From Adiantum capillus-veneris (taxonomy: Eukaryota > Streptophyta > Polypodiopsida > Polypodiales > Pteridaceae): 64,000 bases of DNA. The position numbers and the translations under genes were made by a program. The number at the start of each line of letters is the position of its first letter. Within the stretch, counting starts at the first letter, position 1. Shown here piece by piece: positions 53,133-64,000 of this stretch. Below the pieces are notes generated by a model. The model was not told the origin of the DNA and did not search any database. It worked only from the letters and a program-made list of their open reading frames with translations. The DNA lies in the NCBI GenBank assembly GCA_014529385.2, contig CM043963.1, positions 75,650,412 to 75,714,411 on the forward strand. The letters run 5' to 3'.

Positions 53133-53275
53133 AATCCATTGTTGGGTTGAATCCAATAGATCAACAGCCCTTTGCATGTACATAACCACCACCATGCCTT
53201 GCATGGATTCTGCAGGCATTTTGTAATTGCTGGCAATACCAAAGTTCATTGCTATAGTTAACTCCATCATAACTG
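53133..53275 (-). CDS. Candidate host-type exon, unrecognised
   Basis: The minus strand reads MELTIAMNFGIASNYKMPAE and then MQRAVDLLDSTQQWIQ, followed by AAG then GTAAATCCC, a good splice donor. The protein-like composition and a donor in the right frame suggest a real or recently real exon. The family is unknown. Stops downstream and the local 88-bp tandem duplication upstream suggest a pseudogene. Short length keeps confidence low. Confidence 0.3.
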
Positions 53276-53420
53276 CTTTGATGTATATAGTCCCATGTTA
53301 TTGGGAAAAGCTCTTAGTCAAAATAACTATAGTTCATTGCTCTAGTTAACTCCATCATAGCTGCTTTGATGTATATAGTCCCATGTTATTGGGAAAAGCT
53401 CTTAGTCAAATTAACTATTA
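53245..53420. repeat. Tandem duplication, 88-bp unit, two copies
   Basis: Copies 53245-53332 and 53333-53420 are nearly identical (GCTATAG versus GCTCTAG, ATAACTGC versus ATAGCTGC). The first copy overlaps the upstream end of the candidate minus-strand exon. Confidence 0.85.
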
Positions 53421-54063
53421 AAATCCATTATTTGTTGCAAGCTCTACCCTCCTTGAGAGCAACGCTTGGTAGTGTTGTTTGATTGCCTGGATCACTATGA
53501 TGGTGTGCTTGAGCCATGGGTAAGTTTTCTCAATGCCGATGTCACTTTTGGCCATTGCATGCTTTTTGCATGTCTGCACATGGTTTTTTTTCCGACCATC
53601 GGCTTGCCGAACTAGTTAATCATTGGCATGACATGGCTTTCCTGGCTTTACAACCGTGCCTCTGCATTGCTTCTTGATCTTCCTCCTTCACAAACTTACA
53701 TAGAAAAGAAGAGATGCGGTCATATGACTGTCATTAATCATACCGAATATGGATGTGGGGTACGTTACAGGTCGTGGAAAGGCCCTCACATGGTGCATGG
53801 GGGCGGCCCCTTATGCTGTGATGCCCTCACATCGGGGTTTCCTTTATGCCATAGGGCACCCTTGGGCGCCTCATTTGAAATCACATGCAAGATAAAGAAC
53901 CCAAAATCTTGTAGTGATGTTGGAGCCCTCCTACGCAGGCAAGAACGGAGCGAGGCAGCATCACCTGGTCATTGTCGGCATGCCGTGCAAAAATGAAAAG
54001 TGGAGCCCTCCCTAGCGTCAAGCAAACGAGCTTGAGATTTCTAAAATTGGTGCAAGTTGACTA

Positions 54064-54090
54064 CCCCCCCCCCCCCCCCCCCCCCCCCCC
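54064..54090 (+). repeat. C homopolymer, 27 bases
   Basis: An unbroken C run. On the minus strand it is a G tract comparable to the expanded polypurine tract at 3210-3238, but no LTR start can be shown beside it. Confidence 0.9.
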
Positions 54091-54172
54091 TTCATGGTAG
54101 GGTTGTTGCCTGCGCTACGTTCCAAGCTTGTCTTTGTCCTCAATCCAAGGGGTTTTGCCCACGCTGTGGCCT

Positions 54173-54314
<142 letters not shown>

Positions 54315-54383
54315 GCATAGCCATGCAAGGCCACCATCTTTGTGTCTACTTTCCCCCTCCTCCATAGACCCCCTCTCCCCTGA

Positions 54384-54396
54384 GCTTTGATACCAA
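54384..54396 (-). promoter_or_regulatory. Primer-binding-site-like sequence, tRNA-Met type, minus strand
   Basis: The minus strand reads TTGGTATCAAAGC, as in the copia-type element at 42531. It suggests that an LTR lay to its right (54397 onward). No partner LTR is seen. Confidence 0.4.
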
Positions 54397-54807
54397 TCTA
54401 AGACCAGAGGGGACTGGACCACGCGACTCTCCACCCAGCCTCTCTATATACGCTCATAGCCCACTAAAATATAGCACCCCCTAACTGCATGTCTATCGTA
54501 GCCCTTGGCTTGCCTGGTCTTACCCTATACATGACACAAGAGCATTGGACGCTAGGAGCAGGTTGAGCAAGAAAATTGGGGCAAATTCCCACACATAAAA
54601 TCAGGCAACAGCAGTCGGCGGGCAAGCACCATGCAACTGTAGTAGGAGTCAAGAGCAAGAACGATTTGTTGACAAGAAACGCTAGAAATTTGATGCTACT
54701 CGTCGGTAGTGCTAGAAATTAAGCAACAATAGCACTATGGGTTGGGAGCTTGAGAGAGTGTGTGTGCATGTAACACACACACACACACACACACACAATG
54801 TTCTCTG

Positions 54808-55255
54808 CAAAGAAGAAGAAATTAAGCATTTTTTCTCCTCTTAAGAATGTGTACACACACACACACACACGTTGCCACTAAATTGAGGCATCAAGCATTG
54901 AAAGAGACTCAAACAACTGGTTGAGTGGCAGTGGTACCGAGAGTTGGAGAGAGTGAGAAGCAAAGAGTGTGCATGCACACACACAGGCTTTGTGGGCGAG
55001 TAAGCATGTGCATCCCTTGGCATCGGTCTGCAAAGAAGAAGAAATTAAGCATTTTTTCTCCTCTTAAGAATGTGTACACACACACACACACACACGTTGC
55101 CACTAAATTGAGACATCAAGCATTGAAAGAGACTCAAACAACTGGTTGAGTGGCAGTGGTACCGAGAGTTGGAGAGAGTGAGAAGCAAAGAGTGTGCATG
55201 CACACACACAGGCTTTGTGGGCGAGTAAGCATGTGCATCCCTTGGCATCGGTCTG
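54808..55255. repeat. Tandem duplication, unit about 223-225 bp
   Basis: 54808-55030 and 55031-55255 are almost identical. They differ mainly in the length of the (CA)n run (near 54853 and 55076) and in GAGGCATC versus GAGACATC. A third partial copy of the (CA)n edge stands at about 54770-54800. Confidence 0.92.
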
Positions 55256-55283
55256 GCGATCGGCAGTGTCTGATCATTCCAAG

Positions 55284-55385
<102 letters not shown>

Positions 55386-55939
55386 CATGGCTCTTCTTTG
55401 GCATAGTGCCAGTTTTTTTGCTTCTTGGCGATTTGGCTAGCATGCTTCCCTCCGATGCTGGAAGGTGGCATTGAGATTTTTCTCGGCTTCGACTTAGCAA
55501 GAGCAAGCAAGAGCGGTTTGGATCTCCTCTAGCATAGCTTCGCCATCGACTTTCCTCCCACACCCTCATCTAGAGTGGATTTTCTCCGATGGTTTCCCCC
55601 AGTATCCCAGTTTCGATTTAGCAGGAGACAAAAGAGAGAGAGTGGCATCAGCTCTCCTCTAGACCACATTCAGAGCGGCTCTGCTCTGCAGTGTCTCCTT
55701 GGTGACCCCCCTCTTGACAATAATTTGGCTTCAACATTTCTCCATCTTCCCCCTTCGATGACACACCGACACATATGGCTCCGACAAACCATTTTAGAGT
55801 AGTTTTCCCATGAGCGGCATAGGCTCTTGGACGTTGCTTACAACCATAGGTGGTTGTGCTATGTGTCTTGTTTGCAAGCGACGTGCTTTTTGATCGACAA
55901 GGTAGTGTGCATCGGATTTTAGGTGTTTTGCTCACAAGT

Positions 55940-56230
55940 TGCGCATTCTTTCCGCTGCAGACTATGCGGCAATGTCATCTCTCGAAGACATGTAAGCAAG
56001 GGGAATGCTAAAGGTAGATGTGACATCACCATCACTGGCATATGAAGCCACTGCTCTAGCATGTGTCAAAACCTCATCAACCTCACACACACATCTCGGC
56101 TGCTGCCTCATATCTTTGAAATAGCGGTGCCTTTGTGACCACAATGCCAACATGGCATATATCGACAACTACAAGACCTTTGTCTCTCACGAGTCATCAT
56201 TGTTGAGTCTGAACATGTCTGCTATATGAA
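55940..56230 (-). pseudogene. Copia-type gag remnant with zinc knuckle
   Basis: The minus frame has CWHCGHKG, half of a CCHC knuckle, in one frame and ASYASDGDVTSTFS in another. Both correspond to CWYCGHSGH and SEYTSDGDVTFTSSY of the gag at 40513-41325. It is thus a decayed relative of that element. The following 56.2-57.0 kb shares leader phrases such as GGCAGAGTCTCC with 41.4-42.0 kb. Confidence 0.6.
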
Positions 56231-57070
56231 TGACAAGAAACTATGACGATAAATCCTAGGAGAAATATGGCAGAGTCTCCCCTCTAGACTGAGCAAAAAC
56301 TCAAGCAAAATCTCAACCATAAACAGTGCCACAAATGGAAACAAAGTGGGAGATCACTCGACCACTACACAATCATGAAAACCATGATCAATTGTATCAA
56401 AATAGATACTCGCATATGCATAAGATAGCTCTACAATCTACAATTTGCAGGCATAAACAACATTACTAATCCAAATGAGCCAAATTTGGGACAAATAGCT
56501 CAACCAAGCATAAAGAACATAACCATATAACAAGTAGTGAGAAAACATGCTCAAAATATATTCCGCAAGAAAATCGCTTGCAAAAATCTATAAAACCTAT
56601 GACTGCCTGTAATCTGTAGCCACATAAACCATATGCAACTGACAAAATGTGTCAAAGTGAGAGTCAGACACTTGACCACTAAACCATCAAAGAGTAAGCT
56701 ATAGATATGCCCAAAGCATGGCAAGAATTTGGGGAAAATTCAGCAGAGTTTCCCCTGAAAATTGAGTTAAAACTCAAAAATCTCACCAAACTTGCATAAA
56801 GCATGAACAGACACTCATAGTCTCACTAGCAAAAATCCACGTGTGGCATACATAAAATTGCCAAAATCTTGGCAATCTACCTCACTCCTAGACGAGTGGC
56901 TTCTTGAACATGCGTACCTATCTTCCACCTAAACGAGTGGCTCTATGAACAATCTAGCTCACTTCTAAACGAATGGCTCTATGAACATGTGTCCTTGTCT
57001 GCCACCTGCAAGATCTACCTAGCTCACAATGTACCAACATATGCATACATAGCATAAAATACACAAAACC
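56231..57070 (-). other. Leader remains of the second copia-type element
   Basis: No gene. Diverged similarity to 41.4-42.1 kb: GGCAGAGTCTCC, AAATCTCAACCATAAAC, GTGGCATACATAAA and ACGAGTGGCT occur in the same order. No LTRs were recognised. Confidence 0.5.
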
Positions 57071-57916
57071 ATGCTAAAACTACTCTTTGGAATGACCCAC
57101 ATAATCATACATAAACACTATTCATTGTGTAATTTTAGCTCAAAGGGATTTTCCCACAAATTTAGGAATTTTTCCCAACTCATTTGGGCATTTTATGAAC
57201 AAAAAGGGGGCAATTTTGGCTATAAAGAGCTAAAAATGTTCAAAAATGCCCGAAAATTAGCAAAAAAGGGCTCAAAATGCCATAATAATGATGGTTCCAT
57301 CCTTTCCCAAGCTGTGTTTTTAAAGCCAAGAATGAGCTCTGTTGGAGATGTAACAAGGGAGATACAACTGTCCCAAGCCACAGTCCTAGAGCAGTCCCAT
57401 GTTGCTTCCACTGCATGTTCCAGGCTGTGAGGCTACCAGTTAGGGTTTCCTATCCTCAAATAAACTTAGGCTTCTCTATTGAAGTTCTGAAGCTTCCATG
57501 AATTGGTCACGATGAAGAATTAAAGCGTTAATTTAGGGTTTTTATTAGGGGAAAAGAGCATTGCATCTGTGCAATTGGGAGCAGCGAGGCTACACCTAAT
57601 TTTCACACACACAAGAGTTTTGAGTTGATCTTTGTTCCTTTTCAAAGTGAATCTTTGATGGATGGAGTTTTTCTTGTGTTATGGGTGTCTTTTTCTTCAA
57701 ATATTCTACGACTCGCTTGAATTTGCTTGCGAACTCTCATAGTTAGAGGCCCGGCGCTTTCCTAGCCACACTACGCACTTCTTGACACCGCGCACACACG
57801 CATCCGTGCACATGCACTCTTTCAAGCAAATTGATCGCTAAACGTGCAAAATAATCTACCATAAGCAAGAAAACAAGACATGCATACCTTCGATAAGGAC
57901 CTCATGATATGCTAAC

Positions 57917-57917
<1 letters not shown>

Positions 57918-58004
<87 letters not shown>
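57918..58004 (+). repeat. (GA)n microsatellite, 87 bp
   Basis: Uninterrupted AG/GA repeat following CTAACT. Confidence 0.97.
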
Positions 58005-58006
<2 letters not shown>

Positions 58007-59312
58007 ACAAGAGCATGCACATGTGCATCTTTTGACCAAAGTGCTATGCATGCATGTGAGCAAATGTGAGAGGGGAGAAGAAGAGAGACACAGAGTGGTG
58101 ATTCAATCAATGCATTGGTATTCAAGTTAGGTCACAATTCTGGTTCACATTTCATACTTACGTGATGTGCATTCAGAAGACGGGATACAATCTCTCCCCA
58201 GTCAAGAGTGAGCTTTTCCCTCTTGCACGTATCTATTTATAGATATCAGTCAATGCTCAATAATGAGGACAACCTCCCCTTGAACATAAAAATAACCATT
58301 GCTTGTAAAGAGCTTTCAACTAATAAAATGTCCATAAGCTAACTATTGGTTGCATAGACCATCAATTAGCTGTTTTTGCCACCTTTCAACCATACAACCA
58401 ATATCTGTTAACACTAGAATGGTAACAGGACACTTTTTATGTCCTTGGACACTTTTGTGTCCTGTTAAGTGACCATTTTTCTTGAATTATTTGAAGAGTA
58501 TGAAAATGAATTTCTAGGTGCTATATATCCACAAAGTTGCCTTATGAGCTGAAAAAAACTTGACATTTTTTTTGGAGTATCAATTTCACCATTAAGGTTA
58601 CTCTTGTACAATATTTTTGAATCTAAATTGTGTGAAAAAACGAGTCCTATTTTTTTGGCTTTGTTTCAATTTTTTGCAACTATACAACTCTAAACTTCAT
58701 GTTTGTGAGGTTTAGATTGCTAGAGGATAAGCCTTCATAGTTCTCAACATGTCTTGATGCTTGTAGGGAGAGCTAAGTGTTAAAATTGAAAGTTATGACC
58801 AACTTACAAGAATTGCATAATCCTGTTTTTTGGGCAAAATTAGCACTTTTATGATTTTTTTGGTGGCTTTCTTGATATCCAAATTCAATTTTGACTGTGT
58901 AAGTGTAATGTATAACATAAAGCTAATCTTCCTTGAGTTTTTGGGGGACCTAATATGCTATATAGCATAGTATATGATGATGGTTGAGTTTTTTGATTGT
59001 TGAAGAATACCAAACATTTTAGAGTAGCAAGTATAACTTTCTCAATATTGTTAGTTTCTTAGGACAATTGTGTGTATTTTGTAGGTAGTAACCATATCTA
59101 ATCATAAACTACAAACTTGGCTAGATATTGAGTAGTTTTTATGGGTTTCTAGAGGTCATAATGCTAAACCTAGTTTTTTCATGTTTGCTGTATTTAGCAC
59201 TTTATCATTGCCCCCAAGGTTCCACTTAGTAAGAGATCCATTATCCTTTTGACATTATCCATATCAAGTTTTCTTAGTTATCTTTGGGCCTTTGGATCCA
59301 AAACACATTGAG

Positions 59313-59330
59313 CTTGAGGGGCAGTGTTAG
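59313..59330 (+). promoter_or_regulatory. Copia-type polypurine tract and LTR start
   Basis: CTTGAGGGGCAG followed by TGTTAGAG is the typical end of a plant copia element interior and start of its 3' LTR. Neither the rest of the element nor a second LTR can be recognised. Confidence 0.5.
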
Positions 59331-60666
59331 AGTTTATGTTATTTGGTTTATGGACAAACACAATGGTTAGATGTGTATGTGTACTATGTAAAACACAACA
59401 TTATGAGATAATGAATGTGAAGAAGAAGAAGCAAGTAAAAAAGAGCCTACTACAAGGAAATTGGTGAGTATGTGTTGATGTCTAAGTGTGTGTGTGTGTG
59501 TGTGGATTCCTCCTCTGCCTTCTCCATAGCTTCTGCACTCCACAAATATAGTCTCCAAGTGCCCGACGATACACTCTACATCTTGAGGATTTGGTGAGGT
59601 GAAGCATTGTAGTCAAAAGTTGTTCTTAGCAAGGATACAAAGCAAGGGTTTCTCTTTAAACATAGTCCCATGGAATGAACTTATATCCTCCTTTGTAGGA
59701 ATGCCCTTATAAGAGGATATGCCTTGGGAAGATGTGGACTTCTTTGAAACGAAGCAATAGAAGATTTTGACATTGCAACAATTGTCTTTGCAACATTAAT
59801 ATACCTGGATTGTGCAACACGAACAAATTCAACAAACGATGAACTTGATAATTGGAAATGTGAGTCTAATATGTTTTGGGCCTTTATAAAGTTCTTGCTT
59901 CCAACACTGGAAGAACTTAGCTCCTTGCACTAAGGAAAAGGAGGGCGTGTCTTTTCACGAATATTTAAATATGGAAAATAGCACATTTGTCCAACAATCA
60001 TGTGTGAAGTATGTCTACTCACTTGTAGTATGGAACCTACACAAATGTGACTAGTACTCAATGCATGTAATCAAATAGTAACTTTAAATCAATCACTAAG
60101 ATTTTGTTTTGTGTTGTCTATGTATATGCAAGGAGAGTAACGTAGAAGAGGAAGAGCAATCTATGGAGAGACATTTTGCAATCTTCGGCTAAGTACCTTG
60201 AAGTTGTGAATATCGTTTCCTTTGTCTCCTTCCCTTGTTTGAAGCTTCCGATGATCTAGTGGTTCAGGTGAATATTAAGATCGTGGTTTCTATATAAAGC
60301 TGTCTATGTGAACATTAAGATCACAATTGATTGACTATAGGAGAGTCTACTCATAAAATTTATACTAGTTGCATGTGCACACGAGTGCACATACATATCC
60401 ACTTATCAAAAATGTATTCTTAGGACTAGTAGTTGAAAATGAAGTAGTTTTGGATCCCTTACATGTCACTAGGTGTAGGGATGCTAGATCTATGTTGATT
60501 TAAATGTAGTGTAAGTTTTCATTTTTGTCCTACAAGTATTGCAATCACTCTTCATCATTATATGAATTCTATTTTCCGTGCACCTCTCTTTAAATTACTC
60601 ATGGGCTATGTTCTCATCGTTGAGAGAGTCTCCTTAATCATGTTGTGGGTTTTTCGATAAACGAAA

Positions 60667-60943
60667 TCAACAGACAAATGAAATAGACACTCCTGCTGCC
60701 CTTGCTTCTATATTATTGTTGGATGCTTTGCCATTGAAGCGACGACAACAAGGCTTAGCAACATTGCATCTACATTCCATTACCAGTTCAAGATACCAAG
60801 CACAAATCAATAGTATCTCCTCTCTATTCATGAGACCAAGGAGCGATATTTGGATAAAAGAGTCAGATATTATAATCATAGACGAGCTATCCATGTTAAC
60901 CCAAACGACTTTTGACCTTATCGTAAGACAAAATGTAATGTAA
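60667..60943 (+). pseudogene. PIF1-like helicase fragment (Walker B region)
   Basis: The frame, extended upstream of the ATG at 60716, reads LHLHSITSSRYQAQINS and then WIKESDIIIIDELSMLTQTTF. The IIIIDELSM stretch is the Walker B motif of PIF1-type helicases, including those encoded by Helitron transposons, and the His-Ser word before it matches the segment after Walker A. Walker A itself is not present. It is probably a piece of a Helitron or a PIF1 pseudogene. It stops at 60943. Confidence 0.6.
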
Positions 60944-61389
60944 CAAGTAGTACATTAGCAGATCCCTTCAACAACAAGTGTATTCTCTTGCTCGATGATC
61001 TTACCCGTTGTTTGTAGTCACTCACGGGAGCTTTGTAACACATGCCATATCACAAGCACGGTCCACTAGCTACATGCAACTTTCTACAAGATGTCATGCT
61101 CTGTAAGACATGCAACGAACCTTGAACTGCTTCAATTTTTTACCATTATTCGAGAAATAAAACCAGCCGTAGATGAGATCAATTTGTACCTTGGGTGCAT
61201 GTATTATAGATGAAGCGCATGTGCATGCATGACTACATCAACAACTTTACTACGATAATCTATACTCACAGATCAGACGTCCAACACTATAACAACCTTA
61301 CCTTGAATAAGTTGTACAATCAAACTGACATTACAAAGTTGAAATGAAGGCAAACGCGGGTAACATAATGTCCTTGAGTAGTGGCTCCT

Positions 61390-61681
61390 AGACCCTAAGT
61401 TCAACGAGTTGGATTCGATCACAATTGGCGTGCATTGCACGATCATTGAAAACATCGACTTGACAATCGATGTGGCAAACGGTGCAACATGCATTGTCGA
61501 TGCCATAACACAAAACAAAGAAGGTGAAGTTACATGTATCACTGTCCTCATTCATTGTACCGGGAATAACTACAAAAATAGAAAGGCAAAACACAAACAA
61601 CTACAAAAGAAGAAAGGCAAAACACACTTGACATTCACCTTCAAAAATGTGAGCCAACGTTCTGTGCTACCAACCATTCAA
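61390..61681 (+). pseudogene. PIF1-like helicase fragment (C-terminal domain)
   Basis: Reads HCTIIENIDLTIDVANGATC and IVDAITQN. This corresponds to the conserved NxDxxxGxxNGxxxxV block near the C-terminus of PIF1-type helicases (normally MLxxNxDxxxGLxNGT). It lies 450 bp after the Walker B fragment on the same strand, as one decayed gene would. Between the two, 60944-61389 has no readable helicase motif. Confidence 0.5.
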
Positions 61682-62209
61682 TGAAAAATTTGAAATACTT
61701 TTTGTTTGCAAGAATTTACATGTAGCAAGTATACTAGAAAAAACATTCATCAATAAACATAGTAGTACAACCTCGCTTGGATATAATCTCAACTATAACC
61801 ATCCCTGTAATCTTTAATAATTGATACACTTAACTTTGTCTCCTCCTATAAACATTATAACATTTTTAAAATGTATATCCCTTTCATGGAGTGCCGTCCT
61901 TGTCAAATTATTCATGCTCTTGTTTCCTTGAGTGCTAGATGCTAAATGTCAATTTCTAGATGTCCTATTACATTCTATTGATGTTGTATAGCAAGGCCCA
62001 CCAAGCTAGACTAGTTTCTTTTTTCGCCATCTGATGCTTCGACAGCTTCACTTAAAACTAATTTTATGGGATTGCGCCCACTCATCCACACCGGCATGCC
62101 TTCTTCAATCTTCATCTTGTTACCTCAAAATTTTGCAATTGTCCCGGTGAGAAACACCCTTTTTCCTGTGTACCAATTCGTCACTCCACAATTCTCTCCC
62201 CCTCCTTCG
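61682..62209 (+). promoter_or_regulatory. Upstream region of the SGT gene
   Basis: Non-coding. CT-rich stretches (AATTCTCTCCCCCTCC just before the ATG) fit a plant 5' untranslated leader. No clear TATA box could be fixed. Confidence 0.4.
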
Positions 62210-62293
62210 ATGTCGACGTTGCGGAGCGACTCACCTCTAGTGAAGCAGATTGTGCGTTCTTTCCTCCATTTTCTTAGCTCGGGTAAATGAACA

Positions 62294-62342
<49 letters not shown>

Positions 62343-62738
62343 TATCAAACACTTAATGGTGGTTGGTTTCTCTCGCAGTTGAACTTACTCCGGAGGTTGA
62401 TGTAGAGGCTGTTATTGTTGCTAGCCAGTGTCTTGGAGATGCATTTGGAGTAGATATTCAGACGTCTGGAAATACAATTGAGCCAGACTTGGTTCAGCTT
62501 TTCAAGCAATCTGGCGAAGATGGTGCGGCAAGAGAACTTCCCAGCATTCCTCATTCAGAACCCGTTAATCACAAGCCACCCAATCCAACTGAGGGCATTG
62601 CCGGTCCCTCACAACTTCCTGTAAGCATGATTTTACTTGTGTCCTGATTTTGATGCTCCAGGGCTTAGAACAGGCTACTGTTAACCAGCCATTGGTTTTC
62701 ACAGAAAAATGCTTCCTCAACATGTGATGCTGCAGCTG
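62210..62738 (+). CDS. SGT: SGT: small glutamine-rich TPR co-chaperone, first three exons (partial)
   Basis: Exon 1 is 62210-62282, exon 2 62379-62620 and exon 3 62705-62738. All borders are GT-AG (GGGTAAAT, TCGCAG, CTGTAAGC, TTCACAG, TGGTAAGC) and keep the frame. The protein starts MSTLRSDSPLVKQIVRSFLHFLSS, then VELTPEVDVEAVIVASQCLGDAFGVDI, split here as two recognisable pieces: the N-terminal dimerisation domain of SGT/SGTA, which works with HSP70/HSP90 and tail-anchored protein sorting in the cytosol. Exon 3 ends at a donor in phase 1. The TPR repeats and Gln-rich tail must lie beyond; none were found by 64000, so a long intron or truncation follows. A (GA)21 repeat sits in intron 1. It is the only intact-looking host gene here. 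Confidence 0.75.
62297..62338 (+). repeat. (GA)21 microsatellite in SGT intron 1
   Basis: 42 bp of GA between the exon 1 donor and the exon 2 acceptor. It is a likely length polymorphism. Confidence 0.95.
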
Positions 62739-64000
62739 GTAAGCCATTGAATCTGTTATTCTTACTTGCTACTTTACTTGTTTTATGAATGTTACCACCT
62801 TTCTCAGGAATTTAGTTGAGGATGCGTTCATATTGATGGTCATCATCACACGATGGATAAGAATAGCGCATTGTTCTATCTTTAATTGATGATGGATAAG
62901 AATAGCGCAATTGTTTTGTCTTTAATTGATTGTGAAACTTGGAGGCAAGAAAGTTTGCATGTTTAGTGATGAAATTGGCATCTTAGAGTGATGTACAGAG
63001 TGAGACACTATCAAAATAGGAGAGCAAATGTTGCAAAGCATACTGTCAAAACATGCAATGTCACATACTTGAAACATCACCAATCGAAGCCAAATTCAGC
63101 GCACATTGGAGCTGGAGGGCATCTTTATGACAAGTTGCTTTCATCACATTGTCAAAGGCATTAAAGAGACAATAGTATTGCATCAATCTATACAACAAAG
63201 GAGGATTGGTTCAAGAAACGATGGCACAAATTTAACGTATAGTTTGTCGGGATCTGTGAAAACTGTGATAAATGATTTACACAAGCATATATGACTAAGA
63301 CAGTGACGTATTTATTTGTCAATATTGTGCATGTTGACATTCTAGTCTTATTCTCAACCTACTCAAGACTACCGTTATTCACTATATATTATTTTGAAAG
63401 AGTTTTCAGAATGGGACATGGTAAGTAATGATATTGGACATAGTAGTTCTTTGAGTCTTTGCAGTATGATCTAGTTCAAAGAAGCTTTGGACTACTCTTG
63501 CTAGAAGGCAACCCAAGGCATTATTGGGGGCAAGATCCCCAAAATAAATCCATCAGTATTAGCAAGAAGGTGGAGATTTCACATGTCACATTGTAGGGCA
63601 CTTGAAGTGTCGAGATGTCAAGATCAACATGAGCCATAAACGCAATGTGCCTAGGCCGCTTGTGTCTGGCTGGTTGCTCAACCCACCAACCTTAACTAAC
63701 GTTACTAATTCTTAAACAATGAATAAGGAGCTACTCTTTGTGCTGCTCTGACAGTAGGCTACCATTGCTCGTGTGGCTCTTCTCTCACTCTCTCTCTACA
63801 CACTTCTAGCTCACACAAGTGGTATTAGAGTTGATGTACAGCTTTTGCTTGGCTTTTTTGCAGCTCTGCTTTTTGCTTGAAAGATGACGTTTTTCTTTGA
63901 ACTTCCACATTTGGACTTGGATTTTACATGATCAAAGAGTCCAAGGTTTTTGCACACTCTGGAAGCATTGATGCACTGAAATTCTCTATAATATTTTGCA
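62739..64000 (+). other. Probable SGT intron 3 with repeats; no further exon seen
   Basis: No TPR-coding exon is found. A 39-bp unit (GATGGATAAGAATAGCGCA) is duplicated at 62852-62890 and 62891-62930. Near 63820-63830, TGGTATTAGAG resembles a tRNA-Met primer site after a CT-rich stretch, so another LTR element may begin there and run out of the window. Confidence 0.45.

Larger units (their letters stand above)
57071..60650. other. About 3.5 kb without a recognised gene
   Basis: A 119-residue plus frame at 57071-57430 matches nothing I know. A (GA)n array lies at 57918-58004. 58.1-59.3 kb is AT-rich with no frame. A copia-type polypurine tract and LTR start lie near 59313-59330. A short (GT)n run is at about 59489-59503. 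Confidence 0.5.

Noticed and set aside
58100-59330. A small LTR element between a primer-like site (CATTGGTATTCAAG near 58116) and the polypurine tract at 59313
   Set aside because: The sequences that should be its two LTRs do not match each other.

Overview
Organism and character. This looks like nuclear DNA of a land plant with a repeat-rich genome. The evidence is GT-AG introns, one host gene of plant type (the SGT/SGTA co-chaperone start near the right end) and a dense nest of plant-type transposons. I cannot name the species. A fern or another large-genome plant would fit, but that is a guess. Almost all the window is transposable-element DNA, and most coding regions are broken.

Layout. 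1-420 is a foldback repeat, followed by AT-rich DNA. About 1039-6060 is a broken MULE-type transposase gene with a SWIM zinc finger. It is split by a small 1.65-kb LTR element (1953-3606) with a perfect 5-bp target duplication. About 6.9-9.75, 28.8-29.1 and 36.0-38.45 kb are three pieces of one older, decayed plus-strand LTR retroelement. Two minus-strand elements are inserted in it: a 19.07-kb Ty3-type element (9756-28822) and a 6.9-kb element with no coding capacity (29106-36020). 39.8-47.3 kb is a minus-strand LINE, cut by a 2.5-kb copia-type element that carries only gag and the start of protease (40203-42736). Next come a Ty3-type gag remnant (50.3-52.1 kb), microsatellite-rich DNA with a 223-bp duplication (54-55.4 kb), a second copia gag remnant (about 56 kb) and PIF1-like helicase fragments (60.7-61.7 kb). 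The window ends in the first exons of the SGT gene (62210 onward).

The most interesting object is the 19-kb Ty3-type element. On the minus strand it reads: LTR, tRNA-Asp primer site, leader, gag, two zinc knuckles, protease 1, RT, RNase H, two tandem integrase zinc-binding (H2C2) modules with a period of exactly 126 residues, integrase core, a second retropepsin-like protease domain, a region of repeated QIWIPK-type motifs, a 2.7-kb spacer, a roughly 1,090-codon accessory frame, PPT and LTR. Nine copies of a 22-bp palindrome (core ACATCATACGCGTATGATGT) occur in its two non-coding regions, four in the leader and five in the spacer. The spacings are mostly 282-288 bp. One copy keeps perfect symmetry through paired changes. 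I do not know of a described plant Ty3 lineage with this set of features. A database search would be needed to establish novelty.

The copy itself is not intact. Its reading frames carry several in-frame stops and small frameshifts. Its two LTRs differ at only about a dozen sites by eye, so the insertion is fairly young.
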